In this document: piece after piece, positions 48,366 to 55,925 of the stretch | How positions within the stretch are numbered: position 1 is the first letter of the stretch | Layout: each line of letters opens with the position of its first letter | Assembly (NCBI RefSeq): GCF_021545845.1 | Contig: NZ_CP088923.1 | Coordinates: 2,418,001 to 2,482,000, forward strand | DNA length: 64,000 nt | Source: Rhodanobacter thiooxydans | GTDB taxonomy: Bacteria; Pseudomonadota; Gammaproteobacteria; Xanthomonadales; Rhodanobacteraceae | Direction of reading: 5' to 3' | Made by a program: the position numbers and the translations under genes | The notes under the pieces: generated by a model | What the model was told of the DNA's origin: nothing | What the model saw: only the letters and a program-made list of their open reading frames with translations | The model's database searches: none

Positions 48366-48566
48366 TCAGTCTCCGACCCGCCGGAGAGAACGAAAGACAT
48401 ACGCCGTTGCCCAGCAGGTCAGAATCGCAACGGATATGGCGATGCCGGCAGTGGCATCTAAGTCGGGAAACAAGCCCTGTTGCGCCACCCAGTACGGATG
48501 CGCGCAGACGCCCGTGGTCGCATCCACGTCGGCAGAATCGCAGCCTTGAACGAGCGGAACGAACAC
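48366..48566 (-). CDS. small phage membrane protein with two Cys
   Basis: A GTG start gives 66 residues: MFVPLVQGCDSADVDATTGV, a second Cys, then a membrane segment (ATAGIAISVAILTCWATAYVF) and a basic end. It lies 4 bp upstream of the major coat gene, the position of gene IX or of small orphan genes in Xanthomonas-type inoviruses. Confidence 0.65.
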   Translation of the reverse strand: MFVPLVQGCDSADVDATTGVCAHPYWVAQQGLFPDLDATAGIAISVAILTCWATAYVFRSLRRVGD

Positions 48567-48596
48567 GGGACGGCCTCACAGCAGAAGGTCAAGATC

Positions 48597-48622
48597 GCAG
48601 GGGAAACATCGGTTCCCCCTGC
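48597..48622 (-). terminator. hairpin between replication and coat gene blocks
   Basis: GCAGGGG and CCCCTGC arms (with flanking AA/TT pairs and one bulge) form a stable hairpin between the 27-residue ORF and the coat genes. It may attenuate transcription between the early and structural genes. No clear U-tract follows. Confidence 0.45.
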
Positions 48623-48653
48623 ACCCCCCGGTGTCCAAAAGCGGGACAGCGGG

Positions 48654-48737
48654 TTAGAAGCGAATGCGGAAAAGCCAACAGCCGAACCGCACGAAAGCGA
48701 GAGCAAGGAACGCGTACGCGATCCAGCGCGGACGCAT
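48654..48737 (-). CDS. 27-residue phage membrane protein
   Basis: The ATG at 48737 overlaps the stop of the ssDNA-binding gene as TAATG and encodes MRPRWIAYAFLALAFVRFGC and seven further residues: one membrane helix with basic ends. This is the place and size of gene VII. It is too short for ordinary gene finders. Confidence 0.55.
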   Translation of the reverse strand: MRPRWIAYAFLALAFVRFGCWLFRIRF

Positions 48738-49015
48738 TACGCCGCCTTGGAAGCTTTAAGCGGCACGAACTCGCGGCCGATCTGCAAGCGGCCGTCACGG
48801 TCGAGATACAGGCCGGTTGCCACCACGGTGTAGTCGCCCGGAGCAAGGAAGTACGGCGACTTGTCCGGGTCGAAATACTGCTGGAACTCCTCAACCCGAC
48901 CCTCACCCTTGACGATGCCGCAGGTCTGAAAACCGTGAACCTTGGAAGGGTCTTTCTTGCCGTTGGCGCGCTTCACTTCGTTGTAGGCGCGCAGGATGTT
49001 GTGGTTATCGTTCAT
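48737..49015 (-). CDS. phage ssDNA-binding protein (gene V-like)
   Basis: A 92-residue protein rich in aromatic and charged residues in a beta-rich C-terminal part (DYTVVATGLYLDRDGRLQIG), located between the replication initiator and the small coat genes, exactly where gene V lies. Gene V proteins coat the viral plus strand before packaging. The family match is by position, size and fold-like pattern. Confidence 0.68.
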   Translation of the reverse strand: MNDNHNILRAYNEVKRANGKKDPSKVHGFQTCGIVKGEGRVEEFQQYFDPDKSPYFLAPGDYTVVATGLYLDRDGRLQIGREFVPLKASKAA

Positions 49016-49037
49016 GGAAGCGTCTCCTTGTGGACGT

Positions 49038-50075
49038 CTAGACTGCTAATTGCGGGCTAGCGAATGCGCGCCCGAGTGACACCCGCCCTAGCGGGTTTGC
49101 GTTGAGCCAGCCCGGCATAGAAGCCCGCGCCAGCTTCAGGCGGATAAACCGCCCGATCATTTCGTCATCGATTTGGTTACGAGAAATCAGGCCGAGAAGC
49201 GCGCCGTACTGGCGCTTGCAGTGGCGGATGGCGCTGGCGAGGTTGGCTTGCGTGCGCTTCACGGCAACGCGGATCACGGACATGCACGCGCTGATCCAGC
49301 TGAGAGCCGGGTACTGGCCGACCATGAACTCCCACGGTGCATCGAGCGCTTCCAGAGGGACGGGTCGATCACGGTTGAAAAACCGGGCTTCCCAGCGAAC
49401 CCACTCAACGCCGGCGTCACCGTCACGGAAGCCCTGTTCCCTGCCCTTTTCGTAGACGACAAGCTGGCGGCTGCCCGTAGGCTTGCCGATTTCGATGGTC
49501 TTGCCGCTACCGTCGTTCCACCCGTTCGGCTTCATTGCTGGCCGCACGTGAGCGCCGTCGAAATCGCCGGCCTCATACATCGAGACGGCGAGCGCCAGAT
49601 CATGAACGCCGGCATAGTCGTCGTGGGCGATATCCAGCCGGGTGATCTTGGCCCCGACGGTCTCCAGCAGACAGCGCACGTGCCCCCACGCTTCCGCGAA
49701 GGGGCGCGACGCTGCAACGCGGGCGCAGCCTGCGCCCGTCAGCTCGACAGAGACCGTCCCCATCTGGCGGTCACCGCCGAAACTAATATCACCGCAGGAC
49801 TCGCCCGAGGGTGTGAGGAGCTGAAAGTGGTGCGTGTAGCCCCGGCGTCCGCCCTTGCGGTCGGTCTCCACGGAGATGCCCGACTCCGGCGCAAGCGCCC
49901 GGATGAACTCCACGGCATCAAGCTGCTGGCGGAACTCCTGATCAAGACCGATATACGCCTGCTGAATCGTGAAGCGCAGAAAATCAGGGATCGCGGGCAC
50001 CCAGCTATTCGCGTCGTTCAGGTTAGTACCTCCCCTGTTAGCCAACGGGAGGGCCGGCGCGCTGCGCCGGCTCAT
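49038..50075 (-). CDS. phage replication initiation protein (Rep_trans type, gene II-like)
   Basis: A 345-residue protein with replication initiation factor signatures TRLDIAHDD (145-153), VYEKG (207-211) and WVRWEARFFNRDR. It nicks the replicative form at the plus origin and starts rolling-circle replication. The ATG overlaps the stop of the small upstream ORF by 4 bp. Confidence 0.88.
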   Translation of the reverse strand: MSRRSAPALPLANRGGTNLNDANSWVPAIPDFLRFTIQQAYIGLDQEFRQQLDAVEFIRALAPESGISVETDRKGGRRGYTHHFQLLTPSGESCGDISFGGDRQMGTVSVELTGAGCARVAASRPFAEAWGHVRCLLETVGAKITRLDIAHDDYAGVHDLALAVSMYEAGDFDGAHVRPAMKPNGWNDGSGKTIEIGKPTGSRQLVVYEKGREQGFRDGDAGVEWVRWEARFFNRDRPVPLEALDAPWEFMVGQYPALSWISACMSVIRVAVKRTQANLASAIRHCKRQYGALLGLISRNQIDDEMIGRFIRLKLARASMPGWLNANPLGRVSLGRAFASPQLAV

Positions 50076-50197
50076 GCCTGCGCCTCATTCGCTTCGTCAG
50101 CGAGCCGAAGCCAGACAGCAGCCTTGCGCCAGTCCCCGGCATCAAGGCATGCGATAGCGGCAAGCACCGCTGCGCACTCCGCCTGAAGCGCGCTCAA
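50072..50197 (-). CDS. 41-residue early phage ORF
   Basis: A TTG start at 50197 overlaps the previous stop, and the TGA overlaps the replication ATG by 4 bp. The product is a short Ala/Leu/Trp-rich helix (LQAECAAVLAAIACLDAGDW then RKAAVWLRLADEANEAQA). Tight overlap on both sides argues that it is translated. No family recognised. Confidence 0.5.
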   Translation of the reverse strand: MSALQAECAAVLAAIACLDAGDWRKAAVWLRLADEANEAQA

Positions 50198-50325
50198 AGC
50201 AGCAAACCCGTCGAGCGCTGGAAATGGACCGCCTCGCGGCGGCGCTGGGCGGCCCGCATGCGGCGGTCAAGGGCGCGCACGGCAAGCGCGGCGGCGACGG
50301 CGTAGAGGATGGCGAGGGCGATCAT
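50194..50325 (-). CDS. 43-residue early phage membrane ORF
   Basis: The ATG at 50325 gives MIALAILYAVAAALAVRALD followed by an Arg-rich tail (RRMRAAQRRREAVHF): one membrane helix plus a basic cytoplasmic tail. It lies between two other small ORFs and its stop overlaps the next start. Confidence 0.5.
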   Translation of the reverse strand: MIALAILYAVAAALAVRALDRRMRAAQRRREAVHFQRSTGLLL

Positions 50326-50329
50326 GCCG

Positions 50330-50503
50330 TCACCACGTCGCAATCGCGAAGGCATAAGCCGATTGGGCCTCGGCGTTCTCAGCGGAAAACGCCGCGAGTT
50401 CTAAGAAACCGGCATCGCGGTAAGACGCCTCAAGCTCCATCGCGGCCTCGCAGTGTTCGGCACACTCGATGATGGCTTGCCGGTCGGATTCGTTGATCTG
50501 CAT
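50330..50503 (-). CDS. 57-residue early phage ORF
   Basis: The ATG at 50503, preceded by AGGGGCG, gives an acidic helical protein (MQINESDRQAIIECAEHCEA ... AFAIATW). It is the first gene of the phage operon, directly downstream of the operator-like repeats, so it is likely controlled by the repressor at 50581. Function unknown. Confidence 0.55.
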   Translation of the reverse strand: MQINESDRQAIIECAEHCEAAMELEASYRDAGFLELAAFSAENAEAQSAYAFAIATW

Positions 50504-50514
50504 GATTCGCCCCT

Positions 50515-50581
50515 GTCAAGTGAATTGCGACAGGCGGCAACGTAAAGTAGATTGCGACACCCCGTCAAGAGGAATGCGACA
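50515..50581. promoter_or_regulatory. three operator-like direct repeats between repressor and phage operon
   Basis: Copies AATTGCGACA (50523-50532), GATTGCGACA (50550-50559) and GAATGCGACA (50572-50581) lie in the 77-bp divergent intergenic region. The first and third are both preceded by GTCAAG. The third abuts the repressor ATG. The layout is that of a repressor operator controlling both directions. Confidence 0.65.
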
Positions 50582-50931
50582 TGTCGGCTGTAAATAATTT
50601 ACTTGACAAATACCGCGAAGCATGCTCCATCACGTCAGACAGCGCCTTAGCGGAATCGCTGCGCATGACGCGGCAGGGTGTTCACCAATGGCGAAAGGGC
50701 ATGTCGTGGCCGTCAGAGGATCACGTCATCGCGATGGCGAACGCGATCAAAGAGCCAGCAGAACGCTGGTTCGTGGCAATCAATGCGGACCGGGCATCGC
50801 CCGCAGCCCGCAAGGTCTGGCTTCGACTCGCTCAAATCGCCGCAATGATTGCTTTGACCGTAGGCATTGCACCGGCTCACGCCGGGACAGTTTCAGCTCC
50901 GCATAATCCGGGGCATGTGTATATTATGTAA
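50581..50931 (+). CDS. phage repressor-like HTH protein
   Basis: The 116-residue product has an N-terminal helix-turn-helix (ALAESLRMTRQGVHQWRKG, about 22-40), a helical middle and a hydrophobic segment near the C-terminus (IAAMIALTVGIAPAHA). Divergent placement against the phage operon and the operator-like repeats at its start indicate the phage immunity repressor. Its last codons (VYIM and stop) fall in a dif-like sequence, so its 3' end could differ between integrated and free phage. Confidence 0.78.
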   Translation: MSAVNNLLDKYREACSITSDSALAESLRMTRQGVHQWRKGMSWPSEDHVIAMANAIKEPAERWFVAINADRASPAARKVWLRLAQIAAMIALTVGIAPAHAGTVSAPHNPGHVYIM

Positions 50932-50934
50932 AAT
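50899..50934 (+). other. dif-like XerCD attachment site
   Basis: TGTATATTATGTAAAAT at 50918-50934 matches the dif central region and XerD half-site (TGTATATTATGTTAAAT) at 16 of 17 positions. A XerC-like half CCGCATAA lies at 50899-50906, giving a lengthened spacer. Degenerate, stretched XerC halves are known in phage att sites. It probably marks the phage-chromosome junction. Confidence 0.55.
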
Positions 50935-51149
50935 TAAAGGTAGTGTGGTATCGACTCGGCCGGCGCGTCACGTCCTTCCTGTCTTCTTCCTGTCTTTCGT
51001 CAAAAACCAAGACATACGCCAGACATGGCGGTCAATCATCTGCACCGTCGCCTTGGGACGAGCCGAGGCTCGGACGTCGGCCCTGCTCGGTCCTGTCTAC
51101 TACCGCACTTGGTCGCACCATTCCCCGAACGTCCCTTGGGATTTGAGGG

Positions 51150-51176
51150 GGCTCCAACTTTCGAGAAGTTGGGGCC
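51150..51176 (+). other. hairpin directly before the IS3-like ATG
   Basis: An 11-bp stem (GGCTCCAACTT with AAGTTGGGGCC, one G-U pair) and 5-nt loop ends one base before the ATG at 51177. It looks like the terminal region of an insertion sequence or a translation-blocking structure. Confidence 0.4.
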
Positions 51177-51335
51177 ATGAACAACAAGTCGAGCAAGTTT
51201 TCCCCTGGGTTCCTGCAGAAAGCAGCTAGTCGGCACGCGCATGCTCATCGATACGCTTGCTCGCGTCGTTACTACCAGTATCTCCCTGACGCCGCGGCAG
51301 AACAGCGCATGTCTGAGGGCCTGAATCCTTTTTGA
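51177..51335 (+). pseudogene. possible IS3-family orfA remnant
   Basis: The 52-codon frame begins MNNKSSKFSP, like the start of IS3-family OrfA proteins (MNxKSSKFSPEVRERAVRMV), then diverges at once. It is probably the broken left end of an insertion sequence. The evidence is only about ten residues. Confidence 0.3.
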
Positions 51336-51505
51336 CCATAGTCAAATGCGTATGCGGCGCAGCGGCTTACCGTGGCATCGTGGAGTCGGAAAGCCGCCAG
51401 CACAGTGCGATGCGCAACCGTCATCGCCTGACGTCAGCCCGAGTGACCACTCCTTCCGCCGGGCACGGCGAGCCTGCGGATCAAACGCTGTCATAGGAGG
51501 CGCTC

Positions 51506-51808
51506 ATGAAAGCATCTCATACCCCTGCTCCCGGGCCGTCGGCCATCCGGGGACGTTGGGTCTGGTGGATCTTCGCGGCGATCGCCACCTACTATCTGCT
51601 GAGCGATTACCACGCACGTGGTACTGGCTTTACCGGCTGGCTACCGCTTGGCCTGCTTCTGTTATGCCTGCTGATGCACGTTTTCATGCACAGGGGGCAT
51701 GGGCATGGAGCACACGGCGCACATCGGGACACGCAACACGGTATGCCACCGGGTCCGACGCCCGATTCGCAACCGGCTCGGCACGACCACCAGCCACCGG
51801 AGCACTGA
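51506..51808 (+). CDS. DUF2933-type small membrane protein
   Basis: The ATG has a strong AGGAGG. The 100-residue product has two membrane segments (WVWWIFAAIATYYLLSDY and WLPLGLLLLCLLMHVFMH) and a His-rich tail (HRGHGHGAHGAHRDTQHG). DUF2933 proteins are small His-tailed membrane proteins that often accompany copper P-type ATPases. It leads the operon running to the end of the window. Confidence 0.75.
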   Translation: MKASHTPAPGPSAIRGRWVWWIFAAIATYYLLSDYHARGTGFTGWLPLGLLLLCLLMHVFMHRGHGHGAHGAHRDTQHGMPPGPTPDSQPARHDHQPPEH

Positions 51809-51809
51809 C

Positions 51810-52019
51810 ATGCCGCATGCGCCGTCCCATGGCTGCGGCCTGTGGTTCCTCGTCGCCCCCATCACCTTGGTGCTGTACCCGATGATGCTCGTCGCCTACG
51901 TGCGTCTCGCACGTCGGGAGGAGCGTGACAGCTTCGCTCGCTTCGGCCCGAGGTACGCCGCGTATATGCTGGACGTGCCCGATTTCCTTCCCCTCCGCTC
52001 GCACGCCACACAGACGTAG
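51810..52019 (+). pseudogene. C-terminal piece of an isoprenylcysteine methyltransferase-like protein
   Basis: The 69-codon frame reads GLWFLVAPITLVLYPMMLVA, then YVRLARREERDSFARFGPRYAAYM, which matches the conserved C-terminal end of ICMT-type membrane methyltransferases (the YxxLARREE...RFGxxYxxY region). The first three or four membrane segments and the SAM-binding part are absent. Either it is a decayed gene or a recycled small membrane protein. It starts 2 bp after the DUF2933 stop. Confidence 0.55.
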
Positions 52020-52045
52020 CATCCCCCGCACTGAAGGAGATTGTC

Positions 52046-54502
52046 ATGACCGGTCAAGACCCCGGGCAACGCGGAAGCGCTGGTGATTTGCATGCGCTTG
52101 TTGGTCCCGTCGAAGCGAGCACCCACACTATGGATGCCCACGCGCCCTCCAGCCGCAGTCACGCCTGGCCCATCGGCGGAATGGTGAGTGCTGGCTGCGC
52201 CCGCACGCTGGAGCAGACGATTGCCCAGCTGCCGGGTGTGCGTGCGGCCGATGCCAGCTTCGCCGCATCACGGTTGAAGGTCGACTACGACCCGGCGCAG
52301 GTAGATGCCAGCCGAATTGCCGAGGCGATCCGGCGCTGTGGCTTCGAGTGCGCCACGAACGGTCACCGTGACGTTGCGCATGCGCATGACGGCCACGCGC
52401 ATGCGCACCACCACGCGCACGCGGACGAGACGGGCCGGGAGCAGCCAGCCGCGGGCTCGCATGCCGATCACGCCGCGGATGCAGGCGACGCCCATGCCGG
52501 CATGCACCACGGCGGTGACCTGCACGCGGCGGCACGGGACATGCGCCGCCGTTTCCTGGTCGCATTGGCGTTCGCGATCCCGGTATTCCTGTGGTCGCCG
52601 ATGGGGTTGATGCAACCGCTGCCGGTGCCTTTCGGCCTCGATAAAAACGTCTGGCTGTTCCTGCTCGCCTCGGGTGCGGTGCTGTATCCAGGCTGGCCGT
52701 TCTTCACCGCGGCAATCCGCTCGTTGCGCCATGGCGTGCTCGACATGTCCGTACTGGTGCTGCTCAGCGTAGGCACGGGCTACGGGTTCAGCATTGCGTC
52801 GACCTTCTTCTTCGAAGGCCCGAACTTCTACGAGGCTTCCGCGGTCCTGCTGACTTTCATCCTGCTGGGCCATTGGCTGGAGATGCGGGCCCGGGCCGGT
52901 GCCTCGGATGCGATGAGGGCGCTGCTCAAATTGTCTCCGCCCCGTGCGATCGTGCGGCGCGACGGACAGGATCTCGAGGTGGCCACCGCCGAGGTCCGGG
53001 CCGGCGACGTAGTGGTCGTCCGTCCCGGGGCCAAAGTGCCGGTGGATGGGACGGTACTTGAGGGTAGTTCGCAAGTTGACGAGTCCATGCTGACCGGCGA
53101 GTCGATGCCGGTTCGCAAGGACCCGGGTGCCACGGTGGTCGGCGGTTCGATCAACAAGAGTGGCGCCTTCGCCTACACCGCCACCAAGGTTGGCGGCGAC
53201 ACGGCGCTGGCGCAGATCATCAAGCTGGTGCAGGACGCGCAGAACTCCAAGGCTCCTGCGCAGTTGCTCGCCGATCGGGCCTCGCAGTGGCTGGTGCTGG
53301 CGGCGATCGTGATCGGTGTAGCGACTTTCGTCGTGTGGTACTGGTGGCTGGACCAGTCCTTGCTGTTCGCGCTCACGCTGACCATCACGGTCTTCGTCAT
53401 CGCCTGCCCCGACGCCCTCGGGCTGGCGACGCCGATGGCGATCATGATCGGCACCGGCCTGGGTGCGCGTCACGGCATCCTGTTCAAGCATGCCGAAGCG
53501 ATCGAGCTGAGCGCGCGGCTGGACGTGGTGATCTTCGACAAGACCGGTACGCTCACCGTCGGCCAGCCGGAGGTGGTCGACCTGGCGACGGCCCCTGGCT
53601 GGACACCCGAACGCCTGCTTGCCGCCGCCGCGGCGGTCGAGGTGCATTCCGAGCACCCGCTTGCCCAGGCCATCCTGAAACGTGCGGGCGCGGTGCCGAC
53701 GCGCGCGACGGCATTCACCAACATCGACGGCCAGGGCGCCACCGGCGTGGTCGACGGGGCGCAGGTGCTGCTCGGCAACCGCCTGCTGATGGCCGAACAC
53801 GGCGTGGACCTGGGTGGACTGGAGGCGGACGCGGCACGACTCACCGGCGCCGGCCGAACGGTGATCTTCGTCGGCGTCGATGGCCAGCTCGCCGGTCTCA
53901 TCGCGATCGCCGATGCGATCCGCGAGAGTTCGCGCGCAGCCATCGAGGAGCTGCATCGGCGCAACGTCAAGGTCGCGATGATCACCGGCGACAATCGGCC
54001 CACCGCCGAGCGCGTGGCCCGCGACCTTGGCATCGATATCGTGCTCGCCGACGTGCTGCCCGCAGGCAAGGCCGACGAGGTGAGAAAGCTGCAGGCGCAG
54101 GGCCAGAAGGTCGGCATGGTGGGCGATGGGGTGAACGACGCCCCTGCGCTGACCCAGGCTGAGGTCGGTTTCGCCATCGGCGCCGGCACCGACGTGGCGA
54201 TCGAAAGTGCCGACATCGTGCTGATGCGCAGCGACCCTTACGATGTAGTTCGCGCGGTCACCATTGCCCGCGCGACCTTGCGCAAGATGCACCAGAACCT
54301 GGCCTGGGCGGTCGGCTACAACGTGGTCGCCTTCCCGCTCGCGGCCGGCGTGCTCTACCCGTTCACGCTGTCGCCGGAGATCGCGGCGCTGTCGATGTCC
54401 GGCAGCTCGGTGATCGTCGCGGTCAACGCATTGATGCTGCGCCGCGTCCGCCTGGCGCCACGCTCGGGCGACACCTCCCCATCCCAAAAGGCAGCGACCT
54501 GA
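52046..54502 (+). CDS. P1B-type heavy-metal ATPase with CPD motif
   Basis: An 818-residue protein. Its N-terminal HMA-like domain has the metal motif degenerate: GMVSAGC (45-51), with Ser for the first Cys of GMxCxxC. A His-rich linker (HAHDGHAHAHHHAHAD) follows. Eight membrane segments are predicted. The transmembrane metal motif is C454-P455-D456 where copper pumps have CPC or CPH. TGES, DKTGT (498-502), the SEHP-type HSEHPLAQ and GDGVNDAP are intact, so it should hydrolyse ATP. Close P1B-3-like context suggests copper export, but the Asp leaves the substrate open. RBS AAGGAG. Confidence 0.9.
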   Translation: MTGQDPGQRGSAGDLHALVGPVEASTHTMDAHAPSSRSHAWPIGGMVSAGCARTLEQTIAQLPGVRAADASFAASRLKVDYDPAQVDASRIAEAIRRCGFECATNGHRDVAHAHDGHAHAHHHAHADETGREQPAAGSHADHAADAGDAHAGMHHGGDLHAAARDMRRRFLVALAFAIPVFLWSPMGLMQPLPVPFGLDKNVWLFLLASGAVLYPGWPFFTAAIRSLRHGVLDMSVLVLLSVGTGYGFSIASTFFFEGPNFYEASAVLLTFILLGHWLEMRARAGASDAMRALLKLSPPRAIVRRDGQDLEVATAEVRAGDVVVVRPGAKVPVDGTVLEGSSQVDESMLTGESMPVRKDPGATVVGGSINKSGAFAYTATKVGGDTALAQIIKLVQDAQNSKAPAQLLADRASQWLVLAAIVIGVATFVVWYWWLDQSLLFALTLTITVFVIACPDALGLATPMAIMIGTGLGARHGILFKHAEAIELSARLDVVIFDKTGTLTVGQPEVVDLATAPGWTPERLLAAAAAVEVHSEHPLAQAILKRAGAVPTRATAFTNIDGQGATGVVDGAQVLLGNRLLMAEHGVDLGGLEADAARLTGAGRTVIFVGVDGQLAGLIAIADAIRESSRAAIEELHRRNVKVAMITGDNRPTAERVARDLGIDIVLADVLPAGKADEVRKLQAQGQKVGMVGDGVNDAPALTQAEVGFAIGAGTDVAIESADIVLMRSDPYDVVRAVTIARATLRKMHQNLAWAVGYNVVAFPLAAGVLYPFTLSPEIAALSMSGSSVIVAVNALMLRRVRLAPRSGDTSPSQKAAT

Positions 54503-54538
54503 TCCAGACCGCCTGCCCTGCACCTTTCCTGGAGCGAT

Positions 54539-55924
54539 ATGAACAACGCTACCGATTCCACCTTGCAGTTCCTCGGCGCCGCCGGCACGGTCACCGGCTC
54601 GCGTTACCTGATCGAAGCCGGCGGCCATCGCGTGCTGGTCGACTGCGGGCTGTTTCAGGGGTACAAGCAGCTGCGCGAGCGCAACTGGGCGCCGTTCCCG
54701 GTCGCGCCGGACTCGATCGATGCAGTCGTGCTCACCCACGCCCACCTGGATCATTCCGGCTATCTGCCGGCGCTGGTCAGACAGGGATTCCGCGGCACGA
54801 TCCATTGCACCACAGGCAGCGTCGCGCTGTGCGGCCTGCTCCTGCCGGACAGCGGGCACCTGCTGGAGGAGGAGGCGAAATACGCGGCACGCAAGGGCTA
54901 CTCGAAGCACGCCAAGCCGCTGCCGCTCTACACGAAGGAGGACGCGGAGCGCAGTCTGCGGCAGCTGCACGGCCACGACTACGAGCGGGACGTGGAGGTC
55001 GTAGCTGGCATCCGGGCGCGCTTCTACCCCGCGGGGCACATCCTCGGCGCCGCCCATGTCAGCCTCGACGTGCACGGCCGGCGCCTGCACTTCAGCGGCG
55101 ACCTCGGCCGGCAGCACGAGTCGCTGATGAATCCGCCTACGCCGCTGCCTGCCTGCGACGTACTGGTCTGCGAGTCCACCTACGGCAACCGCGCGCATGT
55201 CCCGATCGACCAGGAGGCGGAACTCGCGCCCATCGTGCGGCGGGTCGCCGCACGCGGCGGGGTGATCGTGATCCCGGCCTTCGCGGTGGGTCGCGCCCAG
55301 GCGCTGATGTTGCACCTGGCGCGGTTGCGGCAACGAAACGAGATCCCTCCGGTCCCCGTCTTCCTCAACAGCCCCATGGCGGTGGATGCAACGCGCCTTT
55401 ACCACGAGCACCACGCCGAGCACCACGTATCCGACGAGGACTGCCGCCGCATGTACGAGATCGCCACGTTCGTCAACAGCGTCGAGGAGTCGAAAGCGCT
55501 CAACCGCCGGCGCGAGCCGATGATCATCATCTCCGCCAGCGGCATGGCCACCGGTGGGCGCGTGTTGCACCACATCGAAGCGTTCGGTCCCGACGATCGC
55601 AACGCGATCGTGCTCTCCGGCTACCAGGCCGGCGGCACCCGCGGCGCGGCGCTCGCTGGCGGTGCGCACACCTTGCGCATGTTTGGCCGGGAAGTGCCGA
55701 TCCGCGCCGAAGTCATACCGCTGGCCGGGTTCTCCGGGCACGCCGACGCGAACGAACTGCTGGCGTGGATGCGGACCACGCCATCCGCTCCGGAGATGGT
55801 CTACGTTACCCATGGCGAACCGGATGCCTCCGACACCCTTCGCGCGCGCATCGAGCACGAGCTTGGGTGGCATGCGCGCGCACCGGAACACATGGAGCGC
55901 GTTTCGCTGGAGGGCGCGAACTGA
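54539..55924 (+). CDS. beta-CASP metallo-beta-lactamase-fold hydrolase
   Basis: A 461-residue protein with the zinc motif HAHLDHSG, a later SGDLGR, the CPSF/beta-CASP signatures CESTYGNRAH and IISASGMATGGRVLHH, and a C-terminal RMMBL-type end (GFSGHADANELLAWM ... YVTHGEPDAS). Relatives are RNA endo/exonucleases of the CPSF73/YSH1 group. It lies in the phosphoketolase operon, 1 bp before the AMP-phosphorylase-like gene. A role in RNA turnover feeding nucleotides to its neighbours is an attractive inference. Confidence 0.88.
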   Translation: MNNATDSTLQFLGAAGTVTGSRYLIEAGGHRVLVDCGLFQGYKQLRERNWAPFPVAPDSIDAVVLTHAHLDHSGYLPALVRQGFRGTIHCTTGSVALCGLLLPDSGHLLEEEAKYAARKGYSKHAKPLPLYTKEDAERSLRQLHGHDYERDVEVVAGIRARFYPAGHILGAAHVSLDVHGRRLHFSGDLGRQHESLMNPPTPLPACDVLVCESTYGNRAHVPIDQEAELAPIVRRVAARGGVIVIPAFAVGRAQALMLHLARLRQRNEIPPVPVFLNSPMAVDATRLYHEHHAEHHVSDEDCRRMYEIATFVNSVEESKALNRRREPMIIISASGMATGGRVLHHIEAFGPDDRNAIVLSGYQAGGTRGAALAGGAHTLRMFGREVPIRAEVIPLAGFSGHADANELLAWMRTTPSAPEMVYVTHGEPDASDTLRARIEHELGWHARAPEHMERVSLEGAN

Positions 55925-55925
55925 C

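Larger units (their letters stand above)
44362..50934 (-). mobile_element. inovirus (filamentous phage) prophage
   Basis: Reading down the minus strand the order is: three small early ORFs, replication initiator, ssDNA-binding protein, small membrane proteins, major coat, small membrane protein, adsorption protein, DUF2523, Zot. This is the canonical filamentous phage order. A divergent repressor closes the right side. No integrase is present, in line with Xer/dif-dependent integration. The right edge is put at a dif-like sequence; the left edge is uncertain. Confidence 0.85.
50935..51505. other. intergenic region with IS remnant
   Basis: About 570 bp between the phage and the DUF2933 operon. 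Apart from an 11-bp hairpin and a short IS3-like start I see no gene. A promoter for the long operon downstream should lie between 51336 and 51505, but no strong consensus is visible. Confidence 0.5.
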
